NCBI GenBank assembly: GCA_947044405.1
Contig: CAMRHE010000330.1
Span: forward strand, 868,001-932,000
Direction of reading: 5' to 3'
From: Leptodactylus fallax
Lineage: Eukaryota; Chordata; Amphibia; Anura; Leptodactylidae
Length of the DNA stretch: 64,000 bases
Below the pieces are notes generated by a model. It searched no databases and had not been told where the DNA came from. It worked only from the letters and a program-made list of their open reading frames with translations. Positions 1 through 11,554 of the stretch are shown piece after piece (position 1 is the stretch's first letter; the number at the start of each line of letters is the position of its first letter). The position numbers and the translations under genes were made by a program.

Positions 1-1598
1 GTTCTAAATATTTGGGTGTTTGCAACAGCCATTTCAATTTGATATATCTAATAACTGATGGACACAGTAATATTTCAGGATTGAAATGAGGTTTATTGTA
101 CTAACAGAAAATGTGCAATATGCATTAAACCAAAATTTGACCGGTGCAAAAATTTGGGTACCCTTATCATTTTATTGATTTGAATACTCCTAACTACTTT
201 TTACTGACTTACTGAAGCACAAAATTGGTTTTGTAACCTCACTGAGCTTTGAACTTCATAGCCAGGTGTATCCAATCATGAGAAAAGGTATTTAAGGTGG
301 CCAATTGCAAGTTGTTCTCCTATTTGAATCTCCTCTGAAGAGTGGCATCATGGGCTCCTCAAAACAACTCTCAAATGATCTGAAAACAAAGATTGTTCAA
401 CATAGTTTTTCAGGGGAAGGATACAAAAAGTTGTCTCAGAGATTTAACCTGTCAGTTTCCACTGTGAGGAACATAGTAAGGAAATGAAAGACCACAGGGA
501 CAGTTCTTGTTAAGCCCAGAAGTGGCAGGCCAAGAAAAATATCAGAAAGGCAGTGAAGAAGAATGGTGAGAACAGTCAAGGACAATCCACAGACCACCTC
601 CAAAGAGCTGCAGCAGCATCTTGCTGCAGATGGTGTCACTGTGCATCGGTCAACAATACAGCACACTTTGCACAAGGAGAAGCTGTATGGGAGAGTGATG
701 CGAAAGAAGCCGTTTCTGAAAGCACGCCACAAACAGAGTCGCCTGAGGTATGCAAAAGCACATTTGGACAAGCCAGCTTCATTTTGGAAGAAGGTCCTGT
801 GGACTGATGAAACAAAGATTGAGTTGTTTGGTCATACAAAAAGGCGTTATGTATGGCGTCCAAAAAACACAGCATTCCAAGAAAAACACTTGCTACCCAC
901 TGTAAAATTTGGTGGAGGTTCCATCATGCTTTGGGGCTGTGTGGCCAATGCCGGCACCGGGAATCTTGTTAAAGTTGAGGGTCGCATGGATTCAACTCAG
1001 TATCAGCAGATTCTTGAGAATAATGTACAAGAATCAGTGACGAATTTGAAGTTACGCCGGGGATGGATATTTCAGCAAGACAATGATCCAAAACACAGCT
1101 CCAAATCTACTCAGGCATTCATGCAGAGGAACAATTACAATGTTCTGGAATGGCCATCCCAGTCCCCAGACCTGAATATCATTGAACATCTGTGGGATAA
1201 TTTGAAGCGGGCTGTCCATGCTCGGCGACCATCAAGCTTAACTGAACTGGAATTGTTTTGTAAAGAGGAATGGTCAAAAATACCTTCATCCAGGATCCAG
1301 GAACTGATTAAAAGCTACAGGAAGCGACTAGAGGCTGTTATTTTTGCAAAAGGAGGATCTACTAAATATTAATGTCACTTTTCTGTTGAGGTGCCCATAC
1401 TTTTGCACCGGTCAAATTTTGGTTTAATGCATATTGCACATTTTCTGTTAGTACAATAAACCTCATTTCAATCCTGAAATATTACTGTGTCCATCAGTTA
1501 TTAGATATATCAAATTGAAATGGCTGCTGCAAACACCCAAATATTTAGAACTAAAAATGATTAAGATTAATAGGGGTGCCCAAACTTTTTCATATGAC

Positions 1599-1600
<2 letters not shown>
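1..1600 (+). mobile_element. Tc1-like DD34E transposon, left end cut by window edge
   Basis: A nearly full Tc1/mariner element. The first ~150 bases are the reverse complement of about 1400-1551, so position 1 lies inside the left terminal inverted repeat; about 50 bases of the left tip are missing. The right tip ends in ATGACTG followed by the target TA at 1601-1602. A second copy of the tip motif (gcaaaaatttgggtaccc near 147-164, mirrored near 1390-1410) gives the IR/DR layout seen in the Sleeping Beauty group. It carries a broken transposase (350-1372). It sits against a TATATG/TA microsatellite. Confidence 0.93.
350..1372 (+). pseudogene. Tc1-like DD34E transposase, two in-frame stops
   Basis: Cut-and-paste transposase of about 340 codons, started at the ATG at 350 (MGSSKQLSNDLK), the usual Tc1 start; the Met at 305 is upstream leader. 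The N-terminal half is the helix-turn-helix DNA-binding region (KKLSQRFNLSVSTVRNIVRK). The catalytic acids are visible: Asp in WTDETKIELFG, Asp in FQQDNDPKH and Glu in NIIEHLWDNLK, with 34 residues between the last two. TGA codons at 485-487 (where relatives have Trp, IVRKW) and at 554-556 interrupt an otherwise open frame; 485, 554 and 563 are all in the same frame, so no indel is needed. The catalytic half is open from 563. The copy is dead as it stands. Confidence 0.92.
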
Positions 1601-1679
<79 letters not shown>

Positions 1680-1693
1680 CACACATATACATA
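1601..1693. repeat. TATATG / TA / ACAT microsatellite between two Tc1 elements
   Basis: About 90 bp of TATATG repeats passing into (TA)n and then ACACATATACATA. It joins the right end of the first Tc1 element directly to the left end of the next. Open frames across it are repeat artefacts. Confidence 0.95.
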
Positions 1694-3312
1694 CACTACC
1701 GTTCAAATGTTTGGGGTCACCCAGACAATTTTGTGTGTTCCATGAAAACTCACACTTTTATTTAGCAAATGAGTTGCAAAATGAATAGAACATATAGTCA
1801 AGACATTGACAAGGTTAGAAATAATGATTTTTATTTGAAATAATAATTTTCTCCTTCAAACTTTGCTTTTGTCACAGAATGCTCCATTTGCAGCAATTCC
1901 AGCATTGCAGACCTTTGGCCTTCTAGCTGTTAATTTGCTGAGGTAATCTGGAGACATTTCCCGCCATGCTTCCAGAAGCCCCTCCCAAAAGTTGGATTGG
2001 CTTGGCTTGATGGGCACTTTTTGCGTACCATACGGTCAAGCTGCTCCCACAACAGCTCAATGGGGTTGAGATGTGGTGACTGCGCTGGCCACTCCATTAC
2101 AGATAGAATACCAGCTTCCGGCTTCTTCCCTAAATAGTTCTTGTATAATTTGGAGGTGCTTTGGGCCATTGTCCTGTTGTAGGATGAAATTGGCTCCAAT
2201 CAAGCGCTGTCTACAGGGTATGGCATGGCATAGCAAAATGGAGTGATAGCCTTCCTTATTCAAAATCCTTTTTACCTTGTACAAATCTCCCACTTTACCA
2301 GCACCAAAGCAACCCCAGACCATCACATTACCTCCACCATGCTTGACAGATGGCGTCAGGCGTCTTCCAGCATCTTTTCAGCTGTTCTGCGTCTCACAAA
2401 TGTTCTTCTGTGTGATCCAAACACCTCAAACTTGGATTCGTCTGTCCATAACACTTTTTTCCAATCTTCCTCTGTCCAATGTCTGTTTTCTTTTGCCCAT
2501 ATTAATCTTTTCCTTTTATTAGCCAGTCTCAGATATGGCTTTTTCTTGGCCACTCTGCCCTGAAGGCCAGCATCCCTGAGTCGACTCTTCACTGTAGACG
2601 TTGACACTGGCGTTTTGCGGGTACTATGTAATGAAGCTGCCAGTTGAGGACCTGTGAGGCGTCGATTTCTCAAGCTGGAGACTCTAATGTACTTGTCTTG
2701 TTGCTCAGTTGTGCAGCGGGGCCTCCCACTTCTCTTTCTACTCTGGTTAGAGCCTGTTTGTTCTGTCCTCTGAAGGGAGTAGTACACACCGTTGTAGGAA
2801 ATCTTCAGTTTCTTGGCACTTTCTCCCATGGAATAGCCTTCATTTCTAAGAACAAGAATAGACTGTCGAATTTCGCATGAAAGTTCTCTTTTTCTGGCCA
2901 TTTTGGGAGTTTAATCGAACCAACAAATGTAATGCTCCAGATTCTCAACTAGCTCAAAGGAAGGTCAGTTTTATATCTTCTCTAACCAGCAAAACTGTTT
3001 TCAGCTGTGCTAACATACTTGCACAAGGGTTTTCAAGGGTTTTCTAAACATCCATTAGCCTTCTTACACAGTTAGCAAACACAACGTACCATTAGAACAC
3101 TGGAGTGATGGTTGCTGGAATTGGCCTCTATACACCTATGTAGATATTGCATTAAAAACCAGTCGTTTGCAGCTAGAATAGTCATTTACCCCATTAACAA
3201 TGTATAGAGTGTATTTCTGATTCATTTAATGTTATCTTCATTGAAAAAAAACTGTGTTTTTCTTTCAAAAATAAGGAAATTTCTAAGTGACCGTAAAATT
3301 TTGAACGTGTGT

Positions 3313-3315
<3 letters not shown>
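1694..3315 (-). mobile_element. Tc1/mariner DD38E-type transposon (decayed)
   Basis: Left tip CACTACCGTTCAAA follows TA at 1692-1693. The right tip reads as a decayed mirror image (TTTTGAACG, then TGTGTG) before TA at 3316-3317. Length is about 1.62 kb, normal for Tc1. The transposase is on the minus strand (1930-2901). Both ends merge into microsatellite. The first copy of the subterminal motif (GTTTGGGGTCACC) is clear on the left; on the right it is degraded to AAGTGACCGTAAAATTTTGAAC. Confidence 0.9.
1930..2901 (-). pseudogene. DD38E-type Tc1 transposase with frameshifts
   Basis: Read leftwards from the ATG at 2901 (MARKRELSCEIRQS). The first part (to 2356) has a helix-turn-helix, a GRPR motif and the first Asp (LWTDESKFEVFG). 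The frame then shifts near 2345-2360. The second part (2326 down to about 2150) holds MMVWGCFG and the second Asp (LQQDNGPKH). After another shift near 2150-2190 the last part holds PAQSPHLNPIELLWEQLD with the Glu. Read across the shifts, about 38 residues separate the last two acids, matching the DD38E spacing. SPHLNP has His where relatives have Asp. At least two frameshifts make it inactive. Confidence 0.9.

Positions 3316-3402
<87 letters not shown>
3307..3402. repeat. (TG)n(TA)n microsatellite
   Basis: Uninterrupted TG then TA dinucleotides immediately right of the decayed Tc1 tip. Short open frames through it are artefacts. Confidence 0.97.
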
Positions 3403-3406
<4 letters not shown>

Positions 3407-3908
3407 TAATCCTCTAATTAATAATGGCTGTTAATAGAGAAAAGTAGTGACTGATAGAAACAGTAAGCGAGTGTTGTCCTCTAATAACAAGGAACAACAG
3501 TGAGTGAGTGCTGTGATTGTCTTATAATGGTGTATGTCAGTAAGGCTATCAAGAATGAAGGACCTGCAAGCTTCTATTGACTAATACGGGTCATGTGATA
3601 TGGAGAAAGGGTATTGGTGTTGGAATCAGTGAGAACTGTAGGTCTCAGAGCTGAAACCTGGTCTAAAATTTTTGGAAGTGCCTGATACATACAGACGAAA
3701 ATCAGACTGGGTTGACATCGACAAACATGGTTGTCTTGTCACGTGGGTGTGTCTGACACATCTATCTGCATCCTCAGGACACAGCTTCCTGCTCCACCAT
3801 TCAGGCTGCAACTAGTAGTGTTTGCAGCTTAGAGCAGGCCTGCTGCATCGAGCCAGAGGTCTGCATTCAGCAGGGCTTGGTAAGTATTAATTTTTTTAAT
3901 TTGTATGG
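3403..3908. other. intron sequence, nothing recognised
   Basis: Upstream WDR37 intron. I see no coding or transposon signature. A donor-like GG/TAAGTATT occurs near 3879-3887, but the preceding bases do not encode the WDR37 segment expected upstream. Confidence 0.5.
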
Positions 3909-4232
3909 AAGAACTGTGTGGGGTCACTATACTGTGTGTGGGGTCAATAAGGGAGCATTATACTGTATGGGGTCACTGGGGGTATTATTCTATAAGGAGG
4001 GGCACTAAGAGGGCATCCTACTGTGTGGAGGCTACTATGTGGACATAATACTGTGTGTATGCCACTTGGGAGCATTATACTGTGTGGAGACCACTGGGGA
4101 GCATTATACTGTGTGTAAGCCACTGGTGAGGATTATACTGTGTGGAGGCCACTGGGGAGCATTATACTGTGTGTAAGCCACTGGGGTGCATTATACTGTG
4201 TGTAAACCACTGGGGAGCATTATACTTTTTGG
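3909..4232. repeat. minisatellite, ~33-bp degenerate units
   Basis: About nine or ten imperfect units built around GAGCATTATACTGTGTG plus a CCACTGGG-type spacer. The units are more divergent on the left (3909-4060) and more uniform on the right (4070-4230), suggesting recent expansion at the right end. A related TACTTTTTGG unit closes the array. Confidence 0.9.
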
Positions 4233-4568
4233 TGATTAAAAATAAGTTTTGGTTCCTAACTTATTTTTTTTTCAGTTTAGGCGTTTTTATTCTTCTCATT
4301 TGGCCGGAGCCCTGTGCTATAAAGATATAAAAGTTTTTGTGCACTATAATATATCACTTTTTTTTTTGTCTCCTTTATTTTCTTTTCTTACGGGCCCAGA
4401 TTTTTGCAGCTGTGACATTCAGACTACATGATCAATGTCAGTAATATTGTGCATCTCCTGCAGCATTATTACGTTGTGTCTGGCACCCTTTACGGAGGAC
4501 GTTTGCTTTTACTTTTCACATAATCTGAATCCCCTTTCATATTCAGAAACAACCGACAAAGCACCAAG

Positions 4569-4572
<4 letters not shown>

Positions 4573-4606
<34 letters not shown>
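4573..4606. repeat. 34-base poly-T inside a WDR37 polypyrimidine tract
   Basis: Thirty-four consecutive T followed by CCCCAATAG at the 3' splice site of the first visible WDR37 exon. The homopolymer forms nearly the whole polypyrimidine tract. Confidence 0.95.
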
Positions 4607-4615
4607 CCCCAATAG

Positions 4616-4780
<165 letters not shown>

Positions 4781-5234
4781 TAAGAAGACACGTATAGCTT
4801 TACAACTATTTTCATAGACTGGGTTTTAGCAGTTTTATTTTTCCTGGCTGCCAGTAAGAGACATTTTGAGGTTGGGTGGAATCTTCTTTGGCACTCCCAA
4901 GAAGTAGAAATAACATGGAGATAGTGAGGCTTTGATGTTCAGGCTTCAGTTTGGTATCTTTTTGAGCTTTTTGCAGCTGTAAGAATGTGTTTACTTTGTA
5001 ATATTAGTTTGATGTTTCTTTATTTTTACATCTTCCCGTCCATCGTGCCCAGTGAGCTTACTTCATAGATATGTGAGACAATATGGCTAAAACTGACCAG
5101 AATGGTAAGAGTGACCCCTGAATCGATCAGTATTAAAATATTTTTAAGGTTTATGCTGGTCAAAAGATACCTGAATCTATAGCTGTGGGCGGAACATTTG
5201 GCCAACAGGTAATAATCCCAGCAACTGCCATATA

Positions 5235-5666
5235 TGGTACTGTGCAAAAGTTTTAGGTAATTGGAAAAAATGCTGCAAAGTAAGAATGCTTTCAGAAATA
5301 GAAGGGTTAACAAAATGTAAAGTGAACAAACAAAAGAGAAATCTAAATCCCATCAATATTTGGTGTGACCTTTGACCTTTGCCTTCCATCAATTCTTCTC
5401 GGTACTTCCAGACAGTTTTTGAAGGAGGACTAAGCACAGATCTTCTGTGGATGTAGGCTTGCTCCAATCCTTCTGTCTCTTCATGTAATTCCAGACAGAC
5501 TGGATGATGAGATCAGGGCTCTGTGGGGGCCGTATCATCACTTCCAGGACTCCTCCTCCAAAGGGCAAAGGTCACACCAAATATTGATGGGATTTAATTG
5601 TTCACTTTGCATTTTGTTAATTGACAGAAATAAACTAATATTTTTGCACAATCTTTTGCACAGTAG
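5235..5666 (-). mobile_element. internally deleted Tc1/mariner derivative (~430 bp)
   Basis: The ends are inverted copies (TACTGTGCAAAAGTTTTAGG on the left; TTTTGCACAGTAG on the right, each beside TA). Inside, the minus strand between about 5560 and 5350 reads as a transposase C-terminal remnant: PQSPDLIIIQSVWNYMKRQK, where relatives have NIIESVW. A large central part is gone, so the element is non-autonomous. TATTTGGTGTGACCTTTGACC on the left and GGTCACACCAAATATTGATG on the right are long subterminal inverted repeats. Confidence 0.85.
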
Positions 5667-6004
5667 TAAATATGCAAGAGACTTGTATAGCTTTACAACT
5701 ATTTTCATAGAATGGGTACATGCATAGCCTGGGTAGTGCATTCCATGATGTACTTACCTCTATAGGGGCTGCCGATTTTTCTGCTCTGATGACCTGGAGG
5801 AGGATAGGACCTGCTCTATTTTCATTGGGACAGAGCATCAGACGCCCCCTCGGAGGAGCATGGCATGGCACACTCCGTGAAGCCTAAAATAGTTTAGACA
5901 TAAATAGGATAGACGTAATAATGATTAATTAGGTTGTTAAAGGGGGTTTCCAACTTCTCAGTTGTTTTTCCTGTGTTTGACCTTTCCAGAGTATAGGCCA
6001 TCAG

Positions 6005-6190
6005 TAGTGATGGGTGAACCTCCCCGATTAATTTAATTCGTGAAGAGACCTCAGAGTATAATTTATCACAATGCATGTCACAGCGGAGATTTTAGTTAGT
6101 CCAAGATGAATCCTCGATTGTTCAGTTTTGTTAAAAAACGAACAATTTGGGTCGACCCTGGTTCATGGTTCAGTTCACCCATCTCTAGTT
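6005..6190. repeat. foldback repeat with GATGGGTGAAC ends
   Basis: The left end TAGTGATGGGTGAACC and right end GGTTCAGTTCACCCATCTCTA are inverted copies. It contains no coding sequence. The ends resemble a dispersed repeat common in frog genomes, a recollection rather than a search result. Confidence 0.6.
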
Positions 6191-7410
6191 ATCAGGTATC
6201 TGATGGGTGCGGGTCTGACACCCAGGCCCCTCACCGATCAGCTGATCTGGTTGCCTCTGGGAACCTGAAGGTAGAGCAAAGAACAGGGTGGAAATTGCTC
6301 TGCTCCTATTCAGGTAATACAGTGAACGGGACTGCAGCTCTGGTCCTGTTTTTGGAATAGGCCCAGAGCTGCCTCCATCTTAGTCTCTGGTGTCCGGAGG
6401 CAGCCAAGTCAGTTGTTTGGTGCTGGGACTGGTTGTTGGACCAGAAAACCCTTTACTTTTAGGCTGAGTTTTTTAACATTTCTGGTTCAGAAAAGCAGAT
6501 CTCCATATGCTTCCTCCCACTGCTTCTCTTCTTATAAAATAACAATTCTGAAGCATTCTGTATTGTCTTTTTCCTCTTTTATTCCTCCTGGCATGTAAGA
6601 ATAGATAAACATCTGGACATTGCCATTCGGGTGTATTGCTTCAGTCTCACATGGTCATGTGTGAGTGGGGGGGGGGGATGCGCTCCGTGGACAAGACGAA
6701 TGGTAAACCCCATTGTCCATTCTTACATTTCCAGAAAGAATAACAGAGGAATAGCAAATGTAGGTTTTTGTTTTTTTTGTTTTTTTTTTTGTTTGGTTTT
6801 TTTTATTATGAAAAGCTGCTCAGGAATTTTTTTTTGGGAAACACTTATTTACTAAAACCGAAACATCAGAAAGCTGTAAGATCCTTTTTAAACAAACCTC
6901 AAAATTTATGGCCTGCGATGACCAATTTATGTGTAATATCAGGTTGTTTATAGCCTTTCCATAGATCTTTGCATTTCATGACTCACCGGGTTATATTTAC
7001 TCCGTGTAATGTGACATTTGACGTGGTTTTTGTATGTTAGGGGACTGAGACATTGCGCTGACCCCCTTCTAGTGCACTTCTCAGTCCTTTCTAGAGGTTG
7101 TTGGGGGTCACTGTGGGCACTAGCTCACAATCTGAAATGATATGACTAATGCTTGGGCTACAGGAAAGTGATGTATGAACATGAAAGTGAGAGTTCAGAG
7201 CCGTACACCGCTCTGTAGCAGGCATAACATTACTTTTGTCTAGCTTCTACCTTTAAAGTGAATGCCTGCCTGTAAAAAAATGTGCTATATATATCTCACA
7301 CATTCAGTATTGTGGTTTTCTGATACAAGTCTCCAAATCTTCCCATTCCAGGTTGGCAAAAAAAAAAAAAAAAAAAATACAATTTATATAAATGAGTTCA
7401 CACATTTTGG

Positions 7411-7850
7411 TTAAAGAGGACCTTTCACCGCCGCCACCAAAACCAGTTCTTTGCATTATTCAGTAGGTGCTATTTTCCTAATAGCGGCACAGTTGGATTT
7501 TTCCTCTTGCCGCCACCGTTCCCATGAAATCAATGCAGTTAGTTTTGTTGCCTGATATGCTATTTAGGATGGGTACTGTCAGGATGGCGGTGTCAGAAGC
7601 AGGCAGGAGGGATGTGCCAGAGCTCTTACAGTCTACCTTCAATTGGACAATGACAAAGAGCTTAGAATCACGCCCTCTTGCCTGCTTCTGTCTGAGACCA
7701 CCCACATGACAGCATGGAGCCTGATTAGTATACTCTGGTATGAAAATAACAGCACTGATTGCTCAGGAGCGGTGGGGGCTAGAGAAACCGTTTAAACTGC
7801 AAGAATCAGTGGAGTCAGGTCTATTTAAAGAATGCAAAGAACGTCATTGA
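7411..7850. repeat. T2-like MITE (TTAAAGAGGACCTTTCACC type)
   Basis: Begins TTAAAGAGGACCTTTCACC. The interior (cagttggatttttcctct; attgctcaggagcggtgg) recurs at 21804-22130, and the mirror-image end (gtgaaaggtcctctttaa) at about 23562-23585. The right terminus of this copy is blurred. Confidence 0.7.
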
Positions 7851-8031
7851 AGTGTCTTCAATGTTGGTTTCCATTCCGATGTCACGGAGCAGGATAGGAC
7901 CTGCTCTATAATTTTCAGAACTGAGCATTGGAGCTCCTCTTGGACAGCACACTCTGTGGTGTGCATGGGGCCTAAGTAATAAAATCCTAGCTACCTGCAG
8001 CTGCCACTAGGAGAAACTTAGGAGTAAGCTC

Positions 8032-8431
8032 TTAAAGGGTTTGTTCTGTTCATTTTATTGATGACCTACATTCAGGATAGGTTATGAAAAAGAGATCCGT
8101 GGGGTCTGACACTCAAGACCCCCACTGGTCAGCTGTTTTAAGGGGCTGCAGTGTTCACATGCTGTCTGCGTCACAGTGGCCGGTTGATGTAATTACAGCC
8201 TTGTACTCTTCATTTCTATGGGGTGAGGTTGTAATTTCATCACATGGTGCTATATATTAGATGGCGTGCAATATTAACGGTGAAAAGATCACAGCACTTG
8301 TATGAGCGCTGCAACCCCTTACAAACAGCGGATCAGCGGGGTCTCCCTTGGCGGGCCTCCACTGATATCTTATTGATGACCTGTCTCAAGGATAGGTCAT
8401 CGATAAAAATGAACTGGATAACCCCTTTTAA
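8032..8431. repeat. T2-like foldback MITE (GATAGGTCATC family)
   Basis: CTTAAAGGGTTTG...ATTGATGACCTACATTCAGGATAGG on the left is mirrored by GATAGGTCATCGAT...GATAACCCCTTTTA on the right. It belongs to the most numerous foldback family in the window (also near 14082, 29484, 36432, 38832 and 51896). Confidence 0.75.
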
Positions 8432-8726
8432 TTCCCTTTTGTGTAGAATTTTATATGCAGGAGATTTGGTGCTCTGTATCAGGAAAATGGAGCTTTGATC
8501 CACTATTGAGATAAGTTATTAAATGAATAGTCATAGACCTGAAAATGAGAAGGTGAGATAAAAGGTGGACGTGCCCTTTAAGCTAACACGTATCTCCTAA
8601 AATTATATCCATTCTGACCTTGTAAAGAAGAAAAAAAAAATAGATGCAAATGTAACGTTTTCCTGTTACCACAATTGAAGATCTGCAAACACTTCTGCCG
8701 CTAATGCTTCTTCTGTTCTATTGAAG

Positions 8727-8822
8727 TGCGACGTGAAATAGACACATTGAATGAACGGCTGGCAGTAGAAGGACAGGCGATCGATGGCGCTGAATTAAGT
8801 AAAGGTCAGATGAAAACAAAAG
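8727..8822 (+). CDS. WDR37: WDR37 internal exon (visible exon 2 of 9)
   Basis: Completes the split Leu, then encodes [20 protein letters not shown] and [11 protein letters not shown], 31 codons plus one base (phase 1). The charged heptad-like pattern ([11 protein letters not shown]) continues the helical segment of the previous exon. The acceptor is TTCTATTGAAG, with an A before the final AAG rather than a C or T, and the donor is GTAAAT. Conservation with vertebrate WDR37 is near complete. Confidence 0.95.
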
Positions 8823-9167
8823 GTAAATAACCAAGAAGACAAACCTAATGTGATTATACCGGGCTAGGATGTAATGTAATACATGCAGATGATGCTTTGT
8901 GGTTACTGCCTGGAGATCTATTACACACATATGCTCAGAACTGGGCTGAAGCCAGTCTCAGAGAGATTAGTCCATGAGCACTAACATACAAGCAGACCTT
9001 TGTCAGGAAGTGCTGTGTACGTGCTGAGAGAGGCTGAGGCCACATATTACAGAAAAGCTGGTTTTTTTTTTTTTTTTTTGTTGCGGTTTTTAAGCCAAAG
9101 CCAAGAGTGGCTTCAAAGGGAATGGGAAATCTAAAGAAATCAAACTCCTTCTGTCTGCTAAGGGTAT

Positions 9168-9500
9168 GTTCACACTGCAGAATTTGCTGCGGATTTGGCC
9201 CTCGAATCCGGGGCAGATTCTGCCCGGAATCTGCCTCCCATTGTTTTCAATAGGAGGCAGAGATCGCAGCAGGACGCGGAAAAAAGAAGTGTCCTGCTCG
9301 ATCTTGCCGCGGAGTCCACGTCTCGAGACTCCCTGCTGATTAGGCCCATTCATCTGGGCCTAATCAACAGTGGGAAGCCATGACGGAATGGAGGTGCACT
9401 GCATCAGTATCCTGTCGCGGCTAGACCATGGAGAAAATACCAGCGGCGGAAAATGAAGAGGAATTCCTTTTTCATTTTCCTCCGTGTGAACATGCCTTAA
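9168..9500. repeat. foldback MITE with GTTCACAC ends
   Basis: Starts TAAGGGTATGTTCACAC and ends GTGTGAACATGCCTTAAG, an inverted pair. The interior includes a local palindrome (attaggcccattcatctgg / gcctaatcaacag). Same end type as the elements near 40250 and 62660. Confidence 0.75.
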
Positions 9501-9596
9501 GTCCACCCAGGGCTTTGGCTCAAAAAAACCTAAGCAAAATTGGCAACAAGAAAACGCAGCTTTTCCACAATGTGTGGCCTCCGCTTAACCAGCTCT

Positions 9597-9824
9597 CAAA
9601 GGGAGCCTGCCACCAGAACCCAGCATATTGACCCAGCTCCACAGATAGAAAGATAGATAGATAGGTTAGGGTCGCTTGAAAGAAATTAACTCTTTGGAGC
9701 AATGATAACACCCAATGGAGGCAGCGATTCACAAGAAGAAAACACTGTTTGATTCAGGTGACCCTAACCTATCTATCTGCAAGGCTTTGTCCATATGTTG
9801 ATTTCTGGTGCCAGACTGTTTAAT
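9597..9824. repeat. foldback MITE (CACCAGAACCCAG family)
   Basis: CAAAGGGAGCCTGCCACCAGA on the left mirrors TCTGGTGCCAGACTGTTTAA on the right. Inner arms (ATAGGTTAGGGTCGC / GTGACCCTAACCTATC) also pair. The family recurs at 45187, 59400 and about 62430. A short GATA tract lies at about 9644-9664. Confidence 0.75.
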
Positions 9825-10646
9825 TCATATGCACATAAGGTTACTGATGCACCCAAGACATGTCCTGTTAGACACAAGGGCCATCTCTTCATTCGGAATT
9901 TGCTGCCGCTTAACTCATTAATGGATGTCTCCATCTCAGGCCGGTGTCACAGCCCCCTCACTGATGTCTTGTACATGCACTGATTGATCCACAGCCAATG
10001 CATGCGCTTTACTGTCTGTGTGCTCAATTACATCGTCCACTGCAGTATGGTATGGGATGACGTGCAAAAGTACACAGGGATAGTATTGTGCATTTAATGT
10101 AGGCCCTGAGTAATCTCCACAGGGTAGTGTTTCTGAATGAAGAGATGGTGCTTGTGTCACTGGGTCACTTCCCAGATGCCCTTGGAAACTAATTTTATAT
10201 ATGAGTTAAAGTTGCTTTTCTTTGCCTTTGGCAACACTTTTATATAACAAATCTATTTCCTATCCTGTCCCTATGACTTCATCTTAATGTTTTAAGACCC
10301 TTTATTCCACTGATTTAAAAAAAAAAAAAAAAAAAAAAAGGGGGTTCTATTCTATGATTTTTCAGTAGCAGAAGTGAAGAGCTTGTCATCTGTGAAGTGT
10401 GTTATACCGGAATGGACTACATCCTGCAGCTGTGGCCCGCCGTCTCCAGAGGATATTGGTATAGAACCACAAGAAAGCCACAGACTGTCTACCCTGTCTT
10501 ACAGGATTGTCATTCATACTCCTAGAGCTAGTGTGTGACCCTCTAAAGGGGTATTCCCGTCTAGTAAAGTTGTGACATATTGCTAGGTTATGGTATCCCT
10601 TCGTTGGTGGGGGTCTTGCCTCTGGAGCCACCACCAGTCCTAAGAA

Positions 10647-11106
10647 TTAAAGGGATTTCCCATGAACATAACTTGATTTATATCTGTAGATAATTGTTAT
10701 ACATTTAGCAGATCTTCTCTAACCATCTTAGTGGTGACAGTGCTTTATCTTGATCTGTTGCCAGTGGATACGACCATCAATGCAGGAATTTAACAGTCTG
10801 GCACTTCTCAGAAACCCAGCTATGGATTCCTTATTGTGTCCGGGATATCTTCATACATGTAGTGTCCCTGCCTGATAACCTGTGTACAATAAGGACATCA
10901 TGGCTGGGTTTCTGACAAGTCACAGACCATAGAAAATATATGGTCATATTCATTGGCAACCGATCATGACAAATCACCTCCAAGATGGTTAGAAAAAATA
11001 TTCAAAACTCAGTGAAATTTTTAGTTAACTATATTTGCAAAAATGTATAACTTCTATTTGTCCTCCAAATTTAAATATGGTTATGTCCATGGGAAAACCC
11101 CTTTAA
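10647..11106. repeat. T2-like foldback MITE, 460 bp
   Basis: TTAAAGGGATTTCCCATGAA on the left and CATGGGAAAACCCCTTTAA on the right are inverted copies bounded by TTAA. Further inner arms pair (ACCATCTTAGTGGTG / CACCTCCAAGATGGT). Non-coding. Confidence 0.8.
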
Positions 11107-11554
11107 GAGTACGCTGCACTAGGTTAGCACTATGCCCCCATTACAGGTTTTCCCTGCACAGCTTCGCTTCTGCTTCACATGAACGTGCTGAAGTTCCCTG
11201 CACTGTGGGTGGCCGTGTCTCCACTGCATTGGGAAAATCCATGAATGGAGCCAGCTGCAGAGGTCACTAGGAGGCCCTGAGAATTTAGGGAATGCAGAGG
11301 TAGTGTAACGCCGCATGCCCTTAATTCTCAGGCTCATTGGTGGTCCCAGAAATTTTCGCCAACTGAGATAAGGCCTCCGTGTGGCCACCTGTTTGTGCGG
11401 TGATCTGCAACCTGCTCCATTTACTTGTATGGGGCTCTTCAGTAACTGGCTGAGGCTGTGACGCTTCTGTATAGGTAAAATGGTGAAGGGTGCTTATTGC
11501 TAAACTAGCACTTTGTTATCTTTATTCTGAAGATTGTTTTTTTTTTTTGTTTAA

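Noticed and set aside
1463..1788. Three overlapping open frames on both strands
   Set aside because: They run through the TATATG/TA microsatellite; the translations are Tyr/Ile repeats.
3841..3890. Possible upstream WDR37 exon ending at GG/TAAGTATT
   Set aside because: No frame gives the expected N-terminal WDR37 segment and no acceptor precedes it.
3909..4232. CRISPR-like regular array
   Set aside because: Head-to-tail degenerate units without unique spacers, in vertebrate DNA; a minisatellite.
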